From assembly GCA_030142905.1 (NCBI GenBank), contig JASJOG010000214.1:186001-250000 (forward strand): a stretch of DNA of 64,000 nucleotides, given 5' to 3'. The stretch comes from Heliopora coerulea (lineage: Eukaryota; Cnidaria; Anthozoa; Scleralcyonacea; Helioporidae). Both the position numbers and the translations under genes were made by a program. The notes beneath the pieces are model-generated. The model did no database searches. It was not told the DNA's origin and saw nothing but the letters and a program-made list of their open reading frames with translations. Below, one piece after another: positions 35,201 to 44,395 of this stretch (positions are counted from its first letter, which is position 1; each line of letters opens with the position of its first letter).

Positions 35201-35865
35201 TGCTTCGGTGTCTTGAAGGCTGCCTCCTGTGGTGACAGTTTCCGGGCGTAGCCCTTTTCCAGGTACCCATCAATCGTCTCCTTATACTTCTCTGCTATCG
35301 TAAGGTTACGCTTCAGATTCCTTTCAGTAGACCGCAAGCGTTTTTCGGCCATTGCTCGGTTGTCCGGCAGTTGGACGTCGGTATCTTTCCACAGCAGCCC
35401 AACCTCGTATCGGTTGCCAACGTTCTCGACGGTCTCTTCGAGAATCTGTATAGCTCTTTTGTCTTCCTTGGATCTTGACGTCTCTTGGTCGTACTTAGTG
35501 CCAAAGGTGTCGGTTCTCCACCAATCTTGCATTTGCCGATGAAACAAGTCATCAGCAGTCGGCACACGATAAACATGCATGATGTGGCGGCGTTCTTCAG
35601 TGACGAAGGACTTAATACAGCCGGTCAAAGTCCATCCGAAAGCAGTCAGCACCGCTGCTGGATGACCAGGGGGTCCTCGTCGCACTTCGAGGTGAAGAAT
35701 GGCTTCCACCACATTTGCGCCAAGCAGGATAGTAACGTCTTTGGAATCGACTTCTGGAATCTTCAGTTTCGCAAGGTGCGGCCAGGTTTCGATCAACGAG
35801 CTCGTTATCTTCTGTCGGGGTAGGTTAAGACGAGGGATTGTCCATGCTTCATCAACACAAGCCAC
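32212..35865 (-). CDS. pol: BEL/Pao Pol polyprotein (end of protease, RT, RNase H, integrase)
   Basis: The frame has 1217 uninterrupted codons. It opens with the linker after the protease (IPEVDSKDVTILLGANVVEA, ~residues 36-55). Reverse transcriptase follows, with ALTADIEAMFHQC (~280) and the YMDD box NFYMDDLLIS (~365). RNase H-like sequence starts at HVFGDASEKGFGAV (~540). The integrase zinc domain is at ~850-895 (HRRLRCNGDAH ... CASC). The integrase core has Asp in HHVGVDYFGPI (~923), Asp in WSDNGTNF (~987) and Glu in HFGGIWERL (~1037). A C-terminal DUF5641-like region follows. The first codon shown is GTG and no ATG fits, so the protein is presumably made as an extension of Gag. It overlaps gag by about 60 nt in another register. 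Confidence 0.95.
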   Translation of the reverse strand: MACVDEAWTIPRLNLPRQKITSSLIETWPHLAKLKIPEVDSKDVTILLGANVVEAILHLEVRRGPPGHPAAVLTAFGWTLTGCIKSFVTEERRHIMHVYRVPTADDLFHRQMQDWWRTDTFGTKYDQETSRSKEDKRAIQILEETVENVGNRYEVGLLWKDTDVQLPDNRAMAEKRLRSTERNLKRNLTIAEKYKETIDGYLEKGYARKLSPQEAAFKTPKQWFLPHHAVMNPNKPGKVRVVMDARAKHNGTSLNDQLLVGPDLLNNLCGVLLRFREERVALTADIEAMFHQCRIIEKDRPALRFLWRNLESDRPPDVYEMQVMIFGAASSPCTANYILRKTADDNRDDPSFSTTTLETVEKNFYMDDLLISVPDDTTAVKLQRELTSLLARGGFRLTKWSSSSRAVLAQIADSERTRPSLNLDLEDLPVERSLGLQWNTETDAFRFSVGSRKVAITKRGVLSLVSSVFDPLGVLAPFLFPAKCLIQTLWRKKKDWDEPLVDSDKVVWENWLEDLSFLKEFEISRCFCDEAFQNADVELHVFGDASEKGFGAVCYARYVLADGRICVSFVMSKTRVAPLRQLSIPSLELQAALLAVRLADAVKRELTTHFSDTVFWSDSKTVLLYILNESRRFHTFVANRVAEIQDSSNASQWRFVSGRYNPADDCTRGLRASEMTSECRWLTGPSFLWESPDNWPRENFKTTIQPDDEEVKRNPWSGLIASTSASLPDPKKFSSWTRYRRVVAWIYRFIRNARLPREKRTLSALTVEELVQSETVTVKCSQTESFPLEYQALMKGNELPNRSRLLSLRPYLDEKGLLRVGGRLRKAPLPEETKYPVILDPKHEVSRLIVSYFHRRLRCNGDAHVLNVIRERYWVLQGLRAVQKVSRACASCRVRRARPHQPIMANLPPARLGYQSPVFHHVGVDYFGPILVRSGRRTEKRYGALFTCMTTRAVHIEIAHSLETDAYIMAMQRMMARRGKPAHIWSDNGTNFVGAEKEIREAIERWNNEHIEDKLSQDGVQWHFNPPAALHFGGIWERLVRSSKVALKAIAGKQCVNDETLLTFVAEAESLLNSRPLTSVSGNPDDLEALTPNHFLLGRSNPAIPLDVVTDKDLCSRKRWRHAQVMAQHFWKRWLREYLPKLTERRKWNRFTRNVREGDLVLVVEEHSPRGHWPLARVTKVFLGDEGVARSAEVKTKRGAYVRPVTKICLLEEVSDN

Positions 35866-38033
35866 GTGTTACTTTCAACTGTTGAGCTCACATCAAAGGC
35901 GATTTTCTTGGAACGATTAGTGTCTTTCTTAGAGCTTACAGTCCCGATGTTGAGCATTTCTTCTTTGCCATCCAGTCCGACTTCAGTAGCGAAGCTTTCG
36001 AGTACCAGCGTCGCTTGGCTACCTGAATCCAGCAAGGCATGCGTTTTGACCGTCTTCCCTTGAGGTGTCCGGACCATAACTGGCACAATCTGTAACAGTA
36101 CAGAGGGGTTACCGTGCTTCACTTTTGCTATACCCACGAAAACTGTTGCCGCTCCATGAATCAGCGGATGGTGAGATTTTTTACAGTTTGCCACACCACA
36201 ACGCTTTCGCTGGCTACACTTTCTGGCGCGATGCTCGGTTGAGCTCAAACAGGAGAAGCACAAATTCTTTTCTTTAGCAATTTGGGCTCTTTGGTCCACA
36301 GTTTTTGACGTGAATGTCGGACAGTCCTCTACTTTATGGTTTCGGGAGCAAACAGGGCACTGGATAACTTCTTGCATTCCGCTTTTTCTTGGCAGCCCTG
36401 TCGCAAAGCTTGAAATATCTGAGGAATTCTTACGATTTCCGCCTGGTTTGCTACCTCGTTTCCCTTTCCCTTTTTCGGATTTCGCGTTTCCGTCGGTCGT
36501 GTGGTCGTGAATCAATGACTTCGCTCGTACTCTGACTCGTAGCCAGTTGTCGAAATCCATCCGGGTAGGTACTTTGGGCTGCATCTTAACTTTCTTATCA
36601 CCCCATCGGACTTTAAGCGTTTCCGGCAACTTCTTCACTGCTCTTCGCACGTTATCTGTAGCTGCCAGGTCGTGCTTGTAATCGAGGCTTTTAAGAGTAG
36701 ATACAGCGACGTGAACGGTGTTATAGAACGATCGCAGCTGACCGAAATTGTCCTCCGGAACAGTACAGTGCTCATAGATCATCTTTAGGTATGCTGCAGC
36801 AACTATCTCCTCGTTACCAAACTGTTCCTCGAGTTCAGTAAGCGCAGCTCGGTACAGATAACCATGATTCAGCATACCTCCTACCGCGTTCCTCGTATCA
36901 CCAGTTAATGCTCGTTGCAGGTGGGTCATTCGTTGAGTGTTTGTCAGCGGCTGGTCATGCACCAGACACTTAAACAGAGATATAAAGGCTGGCCACTCTA
37001 AAGGACTACCAGAAAACGGTGGTAGCTTCAAGCGAGGTAACGACCTAGTAAACGCGAATTTTGTTCCGACGTACTCTCCGACATCATTCGTTGGCTCGTT
37101 CGATGAGTTACAAAATTTCTGGACCCAAGAAACGTTCAGTCTTTCCTCCGTTTCATTGGCTGCTACGATTGGCTTTTCATGGTCCTCAAGTGCCTTCGAA
37201 TGTGAATGGTTGAATGGAGTTGATTGATTGTCATTCACATTTGTCTTCAACTGCCCCTCAATCTCGTTGAAGTCACGAAGCCTATTTGTGAGGCTTTCAG
37301 GATCTTGTAACTCTTCTTCGCACGCCAGTTGGGCTTCTAGTCGTGATACTTCAGCTTCATACTCGAGTTTCCTAATGTCTCGATCCTCTTGCCGTTTTCG
37401 CTCTTCCTCCTGACGTCGGGTCTCGTTTTCCACCCTTTTCCTTTCCTCGACACGTCTAATTTCAGCTTCTCTCTTCGCTTGGGTGAGTTTAAGTTCTGCG
37501 AGACGTGCCCTTTTACTAGCTTCACTGGATCGTGAAGACGCACTAGCACTGGATCGCCGAGACAAGATCGATACTGCAGGTGTCGGAGGTTCGTGCTGCC
37601 TTTCTGAGAGCTGAAGTTCAATTTCTTTGAGACAAGCGTTCACTTCCTGGTTAGATTCTTCAGAAGACTGTAAATTTTCTTGTAAGTCCTCAGGATCTAA
37701 GTATGACCCATACTTATCATTCGCAGTCTCGAATTCCTTTAAGGAATTTTCCAGCTTTGCTGCGAAGTCAGATAATCGTTGGCGACTTCCTCGCGATTCG
37801 AGCAGTTTATTTGCAGTAAGTAACTGTCTACTTAACGTCTCTCTCCTGCGCACGAACAAACTTCTAGCTCTTTCTTTGTTCACATCCCAACTTTCGTCGA
37901 TTAGCCTTTTAGGGGCTTTCACCTCTCTCTGAGGGTGTTCATACTGCGTACACGAAGTTTCGATAGCGTTCTCATTAACATCGCCGCTGACCTCAGCTTC
38001 CTTTGTAAGGTCCGTGTCGGATTGGGTACTCAT
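35805..38033 (-). CDS. gag: BEL/Pao Gag with N-terminal part of the protease
   Basis: 742 codons from ATG 38033, 103 nt below the 5' LTR. Residues ~70-130 are helical. A long charged coiled coil covers ~165-245 (EERKRVENETRRQEEERKRQ). A DUF1759-type Gag core follows (LPRLKLPPFSGSPLEWPAFI, ~335-355). Two zinc-knuckle-like clusters are at ~560-610 (CPVCSRNHKVEDC; CFSCLSSTEHRARKC). The aspartic protease active site is in HALLDSGSQATLV (~666-678). The frame ends 66 codons later inside the protease region, and the Pol frame takes over. Gag packages the element RNA, and the protease cuts the polyprotein. The coding region looks intact. Confidence 0.94.
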   Translation of the reverse strand: MSTQSDTDLTKEAEVSGDVNENAIETSCTQYEHPQREVKAPKRLIDESWDVNKERARSLFVRRRETLSRQLLTANKLLESRGSRQRLSDFAAKLENSLKEFETANDKYGSYLDPEDLQENLQSSEESNQEVNACLKEIELQLSERQHEPPTPAVSILSRRSSASASSRSSEASKRARLAELKLTQAKREAEIRRVEERKRVENETRRQEEERKRQEDRDIRKLEYEAEVSRLEAQLACEEELQDPESLTNRLRDFNEIEGQLKTNVNDNQSTPFNHSHSKALEDHEKPIVAANETEERLNVSWVQKFCNSSNEPTNDVGEYVGTKFAFTRSLPRLKLPPFSGSPLEWPAFISLFKCLVHDQPLTNTQRMTHLQRALTGDTRNAVGGMLNHGYLYRAALTELEEQFGNEEIVAAAYLKMIYEHCTVPEDNFGQLRSFYNTVHVAVSTLKSLDYKHDLAATDNVRRAVKKLPETLKVRWGDKKVKMQPKVPTRMDFDNWLRVRVRAKSLIHDHTTDGNAKSEKGKGKRGSKPGGNRKNSSDISSFATGLPRKSGMQEVIQCPVCSRNHKVEDCPTFTSKTVDQRAQIAKEKNLCFSCLSSTEHRARKCSQRKRCGVANCKKSHHPLIHGAATVFVGIAKVKHGNPSVLLQIVPVMVRTPQGKTVKTHALLDSGSQATLVLESFATEVGLDGKEEMLNIGTVSSKKDTNRSKKIAFDVSSTVESNTWLVLMKHGQSLVLTYPDRR

Positions 38034-38113
38034 TTCAATACTTCAAAAATACGATACAACTATAACGTTCAATTCGGTTCCGATATAGCTTTACGTACCT
38101 ACTTTAGCGCTTC

Positions 38114-38131
38114 AACCACACTTTGCTACCA
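38114..38131 (-). promoter_or_regulatory. primer-binding site of the BEL/Pao element
   Basis: Five bases after the 5' LTR the minus strand reads TGGTAGCAAAGTGTGGTT. It matches the complement of the 3' end of eukaryotic initiator tRNA-Met (TGGTAGCAGAGGATGGTT, from memory) at most positions. Confidence 0.75.
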
Positions 38132-38136
38132 GCAAA

Positions 38137-38495
38137 TGTTCGCAAATGCGACTTCGGACGACGTTATCTTCTGATCTGGTGAGCTGTCACGAATACGCGA
38201 GTGGAGACCATAAACATGCTCATGTGTCTTTATTCAATATAAAGCGAGTCCAATTGTTCTACAACGTAAACACAACAAACCTCCAAAGGTTTGGCCTCTT
38301 TCCGCTCACCACTGACCTTAAAACTTACAACCCCCGTTGGGAAAACCACAAACAGTTCAGTGTATATGTCTTGCTTCGTACCGTCTTGGTCGAATCCTAT
38401 TTACAACTATAACTACATCCCCGCAGCGGTTCTATTTTGACACAAAAAAGGCGCGACAATGTCTTCGTCGGTTAATCGGAGAGCGTTCGGTAACA
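38137..38495 (-). repeat. BEL/Pao 5' LTR (element sense)
   Basis: 359 bp, the upstream LTR for the minus-strand element. It is expected to carry the promoter. The stretch 38034-38136 between it and gag is the leader with the primer-binding site. Confidence 0.96.
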
Positions 38496-39116
38496 ACTGG
38501 TATTTTGAGTTTTCAAGGTGTTGCTCTTTGGAATATGTTTTATCTTGTAAATATCTATATTTCTTTCTTATTTCAGAGTTAGGTATAGCCATGTTTAATA
38601 TCATTATATAAAGATATAAAATTCATATTTACACTACGTGAATTCTCAAACATTATAAGAACTGGAAATACGTGTACACAAGAAACCCCCACCTACCCTT
38701 CCAATATATTTCTCAAGAATCCGCCATGCATTGATAATTTCTCAAAATTGTCAAAAAGACAAATCGTCCTTACTGTAATTGGAAAAGGTAATGCAGTAAA
38801 AGAAAAACAACATTTGGCCACAAATATTAACAACCCAAACTGGACGTTGTTTTATATTTAAACTGCTTGTCGTCATATTTACGTTTAAAGCTTCGATTAT
38901 GTTTTATTACTGATTGATGAGAATAAACTTTAACGGTTTAACAAATGATAAAAGATTCATTCTGAAAATTCTACCGCAAATTATTGGATGTTCGCATCAA
39001 GTTGTTGCGATCGCATGATTGAATATTTTTTTTATATTTTTTTACTTAAAAAATTGATAAATTCTACATTATCTCAAAGTTGGTTACAAATGTCTAAGAT
39101 GTGCTATGATAAAGAT

Positions 39117-39900
39117 TTATGCTAAGTATTGATAAGGAGGTACAAGACTTAAGTGAAGAAGGTGAAACAAATTACGAAGCCGACGAAATAAACAAAGAAA
39201 ACATGAACGAGTACTGCATTTTTTATTGCTGACCAAAAATCGGAAAATACAAAACATACAGCAAAATATGACAAGCAAACTTTCTGCAAGTTTTGTCGAA
39301 AGTTGAACGAGTAGAGGGAAGTAAAAGACGTACTTTCTTCCGCTGTAAAACATTTGTAAGAGCAAAAAATAGCGTAGCGTTCAAACTTTCAAATCTTACG
39401 TATTTTTAACGAAGCGTTCAGCGGCACCTCAAAACAAAGGGTTCAACGGTGAATTTCCAGAAAGAACACGGCTTTAAACTTTTAAAATTCCTTGTAAGGT
39501 TTTATAATACTGATGAAAGCATTACTGGTCCAACATGGTAAAGGTAATAATCCGCAAGCCAATCGAAAAGCGAGGAAGACTCATTCGAACAACATTTTCG
39601 CCGAATGATAGTATGATATCAAATGATAGCTTTTCAGCGTGTTTCCTGGTGGCTGTTTGCCTTGTATTCTTGTTTACAAGCCAGCAATAGATTCCAATGT
39701 CTCCAGTGGGACGACATTTCATTGGGAAACGATCCTGAAAAAGGTAATGAAATCCTTGCGTCGAAGGGGAGAAAGGATCAGCCCAAGACAAGTCTTTCAG
39801 TAGTTTTTCTCCAACTACTGACCATGAACGCAATCTGGATAAGTACTACAAAATACTCAAAAGCCATCGTCCTACAGATATGAATGAACCAAAATCTGCA
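39117..39900 (+). pseudogene. Crypton-like tyrosine recombinase relic, right copy
   Basis: This diverged, inverted copy of the relic at 30009-31162 starts MLSIDKEVQDLSEEGETNYE and continues NKENMNEYC before stops appear. Near 39625-39790 it reads AFQRVSWWLFALYSCLQASN, then LQWDDISLGNDPEKGNE, the region before the catalytic boxes. Later text resembles the ...YYKILKSHRPTDMNEP segment. The C-terminal boxes with the catalytic Arg and His are not found, so the copy is 3'-truncated. Homology to the left copy extends upstream to about 38655. Between 38501 and 38654 there is no gene. Confidence 0.65.
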
Positions 39901-40109
39901 TTCTATATTAAACGAGAATGCTGATTCATGTACATGAATAATTTTGTAGTGAACTAAGGAAAATAAAGGTAAAGATGTAAAATCACTAGTGATAAGAACG
40001 ATGGAAGCTTTAAAGGCAGGTGGCCACTTTTTTTGAACACCCCCTGTAATTAGTCAATTAATAGGATTAGCGTAAAAGCATGATATAGCAATTCCGGTAA
40101 GCACTCCCT

Positions 40110-42148
40110 TTCTTCGGTGCTAGTTATTCCCAGGTGACCGGCAAAAGGATTATCGTAAACGGCATTTAGAATTGTTTCTCGGAGAGCTGTCGGTACAATC
40201 ATTACGCAATTAGGGAAAGGTTGTCGGTTACCAATGGACCTAACGAGCAGTCCGTCTCGGACAAAGAGGCGATAACAATGACGATACCAAATTTTAAGAT
40301 TTGGATCGTCAGTTCTTTCTATCTCGGGTTTTGAGAGCCCGCAGTTTTTCATTTCAATTATTTTTGAAAGTTGGGGGTCACTTTGTTGTGCTTCAAGAAG
40401 ATTATTCGAGGGGTTGACGAAACGGGCACATGTTCCCCTTCTGGCACATTGGCGTTTCCGTTACGTCTTGAAACTAATCTGGACAATGCGTCAGCATTAT
40501 TATGCAGACGACCTGCCCTATGGACTACGGAAAATTCCAACTCTTACAGATCCATAATCCATCGGGCTAAAAGACCTTTAGGTTCCATGGAAGCCAGCGT
40601 AACGCTTTATGATCCGCAACTATTCGAAAATGGCACCCAAGCAAGTAAACATGTAACTGCTTAGTTCGGAAAACAATGGCGTAAGCCTCTTTTTCTGTTG
40701 CCGAAAGCTTTTTCTGGCGCGCAGAAAGAGCCGTTGGCGCATACGCAATGACTTTTTCAAGTCCATTGCCATCGATCTGTAAGAAGATCACACCTACGCC
40801 AAAATCAGAAGCGTAAGACTGATATATATAGGCGCGGCCAAACTTAGGATAACATAGGATCGGCGCAGAACAAGGTAAAGATTTTAACCGTGAAAAAGAG
40901 ATTTTGTATTTGGCTGTCCAGGAAAAAGACGTTTTCTTTTCAGTGAGGCGGACAAGTGGCGCAGCAACCGTAGCAAAACCAGGGATTAATTTTCTGTAAT
41001 AGCCAGCGACACCTATGAAGCTTCTGATTTCCTTCACTGATCTTGGTCGAGGTATATCGCGTACGGGCGATATTTTAGTGGGTCCTGGCTGAATTTCCGT
41101 CCGTGAAATGACTTGACCTAAAAATGCAACTTGACGTGCTGCAATCTTACACTTCGATAATTTGACGTGCAGGTTGTGCTCTCGTAGCCGAAGTAAAACT
41201 GTTTCTAATCTTTCATTGTGCTCGTTGATATGGCGACCGAAAACAATCACGTCGTCAAGATAGCACAAACAAATCGCATAGGTCAATCAGGACAACGTAA
41301 TGTCCATGGTGCGTTGAAATGTAGCTGGCGTAGTGAAAAGGCCGAAGGGCATGCGGTTGAATTTACATAATCCGCTTGGCGTGGCGAGAGCAGTTTTATG
41401 ACGATCTTGTTTGGCAACGGATATTTGCCAATATCCTCTCCGAAGATCGAGAGTGGTGAAAAATTCCCCAAGGAGTCGAGAATATCGTCGATGCGAGGCA
41501 AAGGATGAGCGTGGCCAACAGTAACTAATTTAGTTTGCGGTAGTCAACGCAGAACCGAAGCTCGCCACTCTTTTTCTTAACGAAGATAGCCGGGCTAGAC
41601 CACACATTTGTGCTAGGACGTACAACACCTTGCTCTAACATTTCCACAATTTGGCTGTTAAACTCGTCCCTGTCTACATATGATGAACGGCGCGTTTGCT
41701 ATTTTATTGGTGGACTATTGTCGGTGTCAATCTTGCGTGTCAGTAATGTCGTGTGATCTAAACTTTCGTCGAAAACATCCAAAAATTTGTATAACAGACG
41801 TTGTACACGCTCTCTGTCGTCGTGGGCGAGAGGGCTATCAAGTACTGAGTCGACCTTATCAATAAACGATTTCAACAGCTCGCTTTGCACCGCTCCGCGG
41901 ACATCCGGTTCGGGTTTTAAAACTTCAGAGCATGACTCAACCAAAGGAGAAAAATCCGCGATATTTTGACCTGCAGCCAATTCAATAGGATTCTGAGACA
42001 TGTTAGTAACTTGTAAAGGCATAACTCTATGTTGGTCAGGTTTAACCACGACACGTGTTAAACAAAACCCCTTCCTGGCATCATTAGTGATACCCAACGT
42101 GGCTCTATCATTCCTATGTTGCTGTCGGTACTCTAGGTCAATTTCCAC
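40110..42148 (-). pseudogene. Gypsy Pol remnant (RT, RNase H, integrase zinc finger)
   Basis: The order on the minus strand: 42148-41699, the linker before RT (LLYKFLDVFDESLDHT). Then broken frames with VEMLEQGVVRPS-, FVKKKSGELRFCVDYRKLN- and YPLPNKIVIKLL-like text. 41286-40567 has the YLDD box (CYLDDVIVFG), LSKCKIAARQVAFLGQVIS, and the RNase H stretch ASDFGVGVIFLQID, YAPTALSARQKKLSATEKE and ADHKALRWL. 40540-40358 has VVHRAGRLHNNADALSRL, the RNase H/integrase connector. 40352-40110 has the start of the integrase zinc domain, ending at FAGHLGITST. Several frame changes separate the blocks, and the integrase catalytic core is gone. Confidence 0.85.
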
Positions 42149-43410
42149 TCTAAAATCATTTCGCTTTGAGGTGGAATTCTTGCACTCTCAATCAAAGCAA
42201 CGATCACGTCGTTTTGAAATGTGGATCGACATAATCTATCAGTTAAAGAATACTGCTCATGTGTGTGGGTGACCCCGACCTGGTTTGCCGTCGTAGACTC
42301 AAGGTTATCCCGGATGGGTGTTTTCCCATGACATCCCACTAAAAGATAACACTCCCCCGCAGCCCTAGTTATTGCTAACCCATTCCGATTAACAAAATCC
42401 CATCCTAATACACATTCATATTGAATATTATTGCTAACTAGAAAGTCACTAGAATAAGTTACTTTAGAATGACTAAATTTAACATTAGTACTAATTTGTC
42501 CGAGAATATTTAAGTTGTCTCCAGTGATAGAGACATACTGCTGCTCATTGGACTTATCAAGAGAGGTATTATGAAAGCTTGTGATACGGTGGATATTATG
42601 GTTGATAAATGATTTCATAGATCCTGTGTCCACAAGAGCACGAACAGAAACACCATCAATAAAACAATGAACAAATGGGTGGCTAATATGAAAATCGTTA
42701 TCACTAATGTTACTCATAATGGGATGATAGTTGTTTCCACCGGAGTCCGGATTATCTCATAGTAGTTTAAAGGACTAAAGCGTGGGCAGTCGCGGGCTAA
42801 GTGTCCAATTTGACCACAGCAAAAACAGTTCGGCGGTCTTGCAGTTGGTTGTTGCTTGCGTCTCTGGCGACATTCGCGAGAAAAATGGCCAACTTGACCT
42901 CAGGTGTAACACGATCCAGGAGATCAGTGACTAACACGCTGATTGGATAAGCCGACTGTCGATTTCTCAGCCTTTGCTAAGCGGTCTTCAATGGACCTCT
43001 GCTTCTCGGCAATACCAGCGACCATGGTGACCAATTGAGACAATTGGGAGTCTGTACTCTTCGCCTTGTCCGTAGGAGTAAAGGCTGAACTGGCTGCATT
43101 GATCTCGCTGTTGGTCCTTGGCGATACATAGCCTTCTACGGCAGGGTATCGTTGGGTAAAAGGAAGTATCTCATCCAGGTTAGAGGTTGGGTTATGCTCC
43201 AAAAGTTTAAATTTTACCAAATGCGGGAGACTTCTCATGTACTGGCGCTGAATCAAAGCCTTCTTCCCATCGGTAGACAAAATGGGATTGGCTTTCGCGA
43301 CAAGATTTTCGAGTTCCCACTTGTAGACGGCTGGGTCTTCACCTGATCGAAGAGTACGATTTTCAAATTGCGCATAAAAAGTCTCACTGTGGGCTGCAGG
43401 ACACAGAATT
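42133..43410 (-). pseudogene. Gypsy Gag, zinc knuckles and protease remnant
   Basis: Near 43410-43280 the minus strand reads SETFYAQFENRTLRSGEDPA, a Gag core segment. 43280-42924 continues with QYMRSLPHLVKFKLLEHNP. Two CCHC knuckles follow at ~42905-42800: the first has a TGA in place of a Cys codon (CYT-stop-GQVGHFSREC), the second is intact (CCGQIGHLARDC). 42717-42133 holds the aspartic protease with VRALVDTGSMKSFI. A 5' truncation, the stop and frameshifts make it non-functional. Confidence 0.85.
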
Positions 43411-43823
43411 CTTTAATTCCGCCACAGCATAGTTATGGTTTTTATTGTATGCAGTTACGTCTAGAATATGTTATGCATTAATGTCCTCGGGACGACGACC
43501 CTTAAGGAGGAGGACGGTGTGACGATTGATGTAAAGTAATGTAATTAGTTAATTACTAGGATTAGCGTAAAAGTATAACATGGCAATTCCGGTAAGCATT
43601 CCCTTTCCTCTAACACCCTTCCTAGTTGTGGCACCCTTCCTTGGACGTAGTAATTGTATTTCCATATTTGGTTATTTCTGTATAACACCCAAATTGGGCT
43701 TAGAGTATGAGAAAAGTAAGATAACGAAAATAAAGCAGATTCTAACTGAAAGTCTTGAGGTGTGCTGGTTTGTGAATCTCGGAGCGCTACACACATTTTT
43801 TTGAAGATAAGCATATAGGGTAG

Positions 43824-43976
43824 GGAGATTTATCTGTTAAAATTGTTGATGTTACCGATGTCAGGAATCCTACAGCAAGCGAAGATTTTTGGATTGAAAA
43901 ATTAAAATGTTATGCTTCTCTGGGATTAAATGTAATGGAGGTTTTAAATTTATGTAAATTTAAGGAAGAACGTTAA
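43824..43976 (+). pseudogene. Penelope-like element, C-terminal tail of the GIY-YIG domain
   Basis: A 50-codon frame reads KIVDVTDVRNPTASEDFWIE, then KLKCYASLGLNVMEVLN, and stops at 43974. The pattern E..W...L....P.GLN is the usual end of the endonuclease domain in Penelope-like elements. It is followed within 60 bp by TGCTGAAGAAGGGGCCGGTC and CCCGAAACG, a typical 3' end. The rest of the element is missing. It lies immediately beyond the right end of the broken Gypsy element. Confidence 0.6.
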
Positions 43977-44130
43977 GATGTATAAAGACTCTATTCTTTA
44001 ACTTTTTGAGTTGCTGAAGAAGGGGCCGGTCCCCGAAACGTAAGTTTCTTTTTTAATAAAGTTTGTATGGATGATCTATGATTTTTTAACTTTATGTCGA
44101 GGGGGCTTTTGATGATTTTGTATATATATA

Positions 44131-44226
44131 TACAAACATAGGCACTTCGAAAATTTTACTCCCTAGTCACCACGCGTGTAAAAAGACTCCACACACGTCG
44201 AGATTAGTACCCTCGCCCGGTCGGGC
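44131..44226 (-). repeat. dispersed repeat, copy 2
   Basis: The inverted homologue of 29579-29710: the minus strand gives TACTAATCTCGACGTGTGTG, then TTTTTACACGCGTGGTGACT, and runs into (TA)n. The GC-rich end differs (ACCGGGCGAGGG versus GCGCGAAGCGCGG). Confidence 0.65.
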
Positions 44227-44299
44227 ATCAGTCCTCGCAGTGGGCGTGGGGATGATGGGGAACTCAACCTCATAAACCGGGCTTTTACCTCTGTCAAGG

Positions 44300-44395
44300 C
44301 TGAAGCTCTCCCTTTGACGAGTAAAGTCGTCTGATGTTAGCCAGGGTAAAATATTGCAAGTCTTATGCCATCAGGAAAGAGCTAAAGAGGAAATG
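44300..44395 (+). repeat. dispersed motif with GACGAGTAAA and TTAGCCAG
   Basis: The order CCTTTGACGAGTAAAGTCGT, CTGATGTTAGCCAGGGTAAA, TCTTATGCCATCAGGAAAGA recurs at 62676-62786 and in part at 27288-27320. From memory, similar words are frequent in stony-coral genomes. Confidence 0.6.

Larger units (their letters stand above)
31828..38495 (-). mobile_element. BEL/Pao LTR retrotransposon, structurally complete
   Basis: The 6668-bp element has 359-bp LTRs (31828-32186 and 38137-38495) starting TG and ending CA, and a 5-bp target duplication ACTGG at 31823-31827 and 38496-38500. A primer-binding site, a polypurine tract and two long ORFs lie between, all in minus-strand orientation. I count four differences between the LTRs (about 1.1%), so the insertion is recent. 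It separates two inverted Crypton-like relics. Confidence 0.97.
40045..43609 (-). mobile_element. Gypsy (Ty3-type) retrotransposon, truncated and broken
   Basis: Gag, zinc knuckles, protease, RT, RNase H and the integrase zinc finger follow in that order on the minus strand. A ~70-bp repeat (AGGATTAGCGTAAAAG...GGTAAGC) stands at both ends (40045-40112 and 43540-43609) and is probably what remains of the LTRs. At the left end it abuts the integrase zinc finger directly (frame 40352-40050), so the integrase core and the 3' end of the coding region are deleted. Many stops and shifts are present. Confidence 0.8.

Noticed and set aside
32426..37932. Numerous plus-strand frames of 60-205 codons across the BEL element
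   Set aside because: They are antisense to long, motif-rich gag and pol frames; none has independent support.
31828..38495. Endogenous retrovirus
   Set aside because: The Gag/Pol architecture (DUF1759-like Gag, DSGS protease, DUF5641-like integrase tail) is BEL/Pao, and there is no env-like frame.
43545..43814. 89-codon minus-strand frame ending with the same text as the frame at 40050
   Set aside because: The shared tail is the ~70-bp terminal repeat of the Gypsy relic; the rest has no motif.
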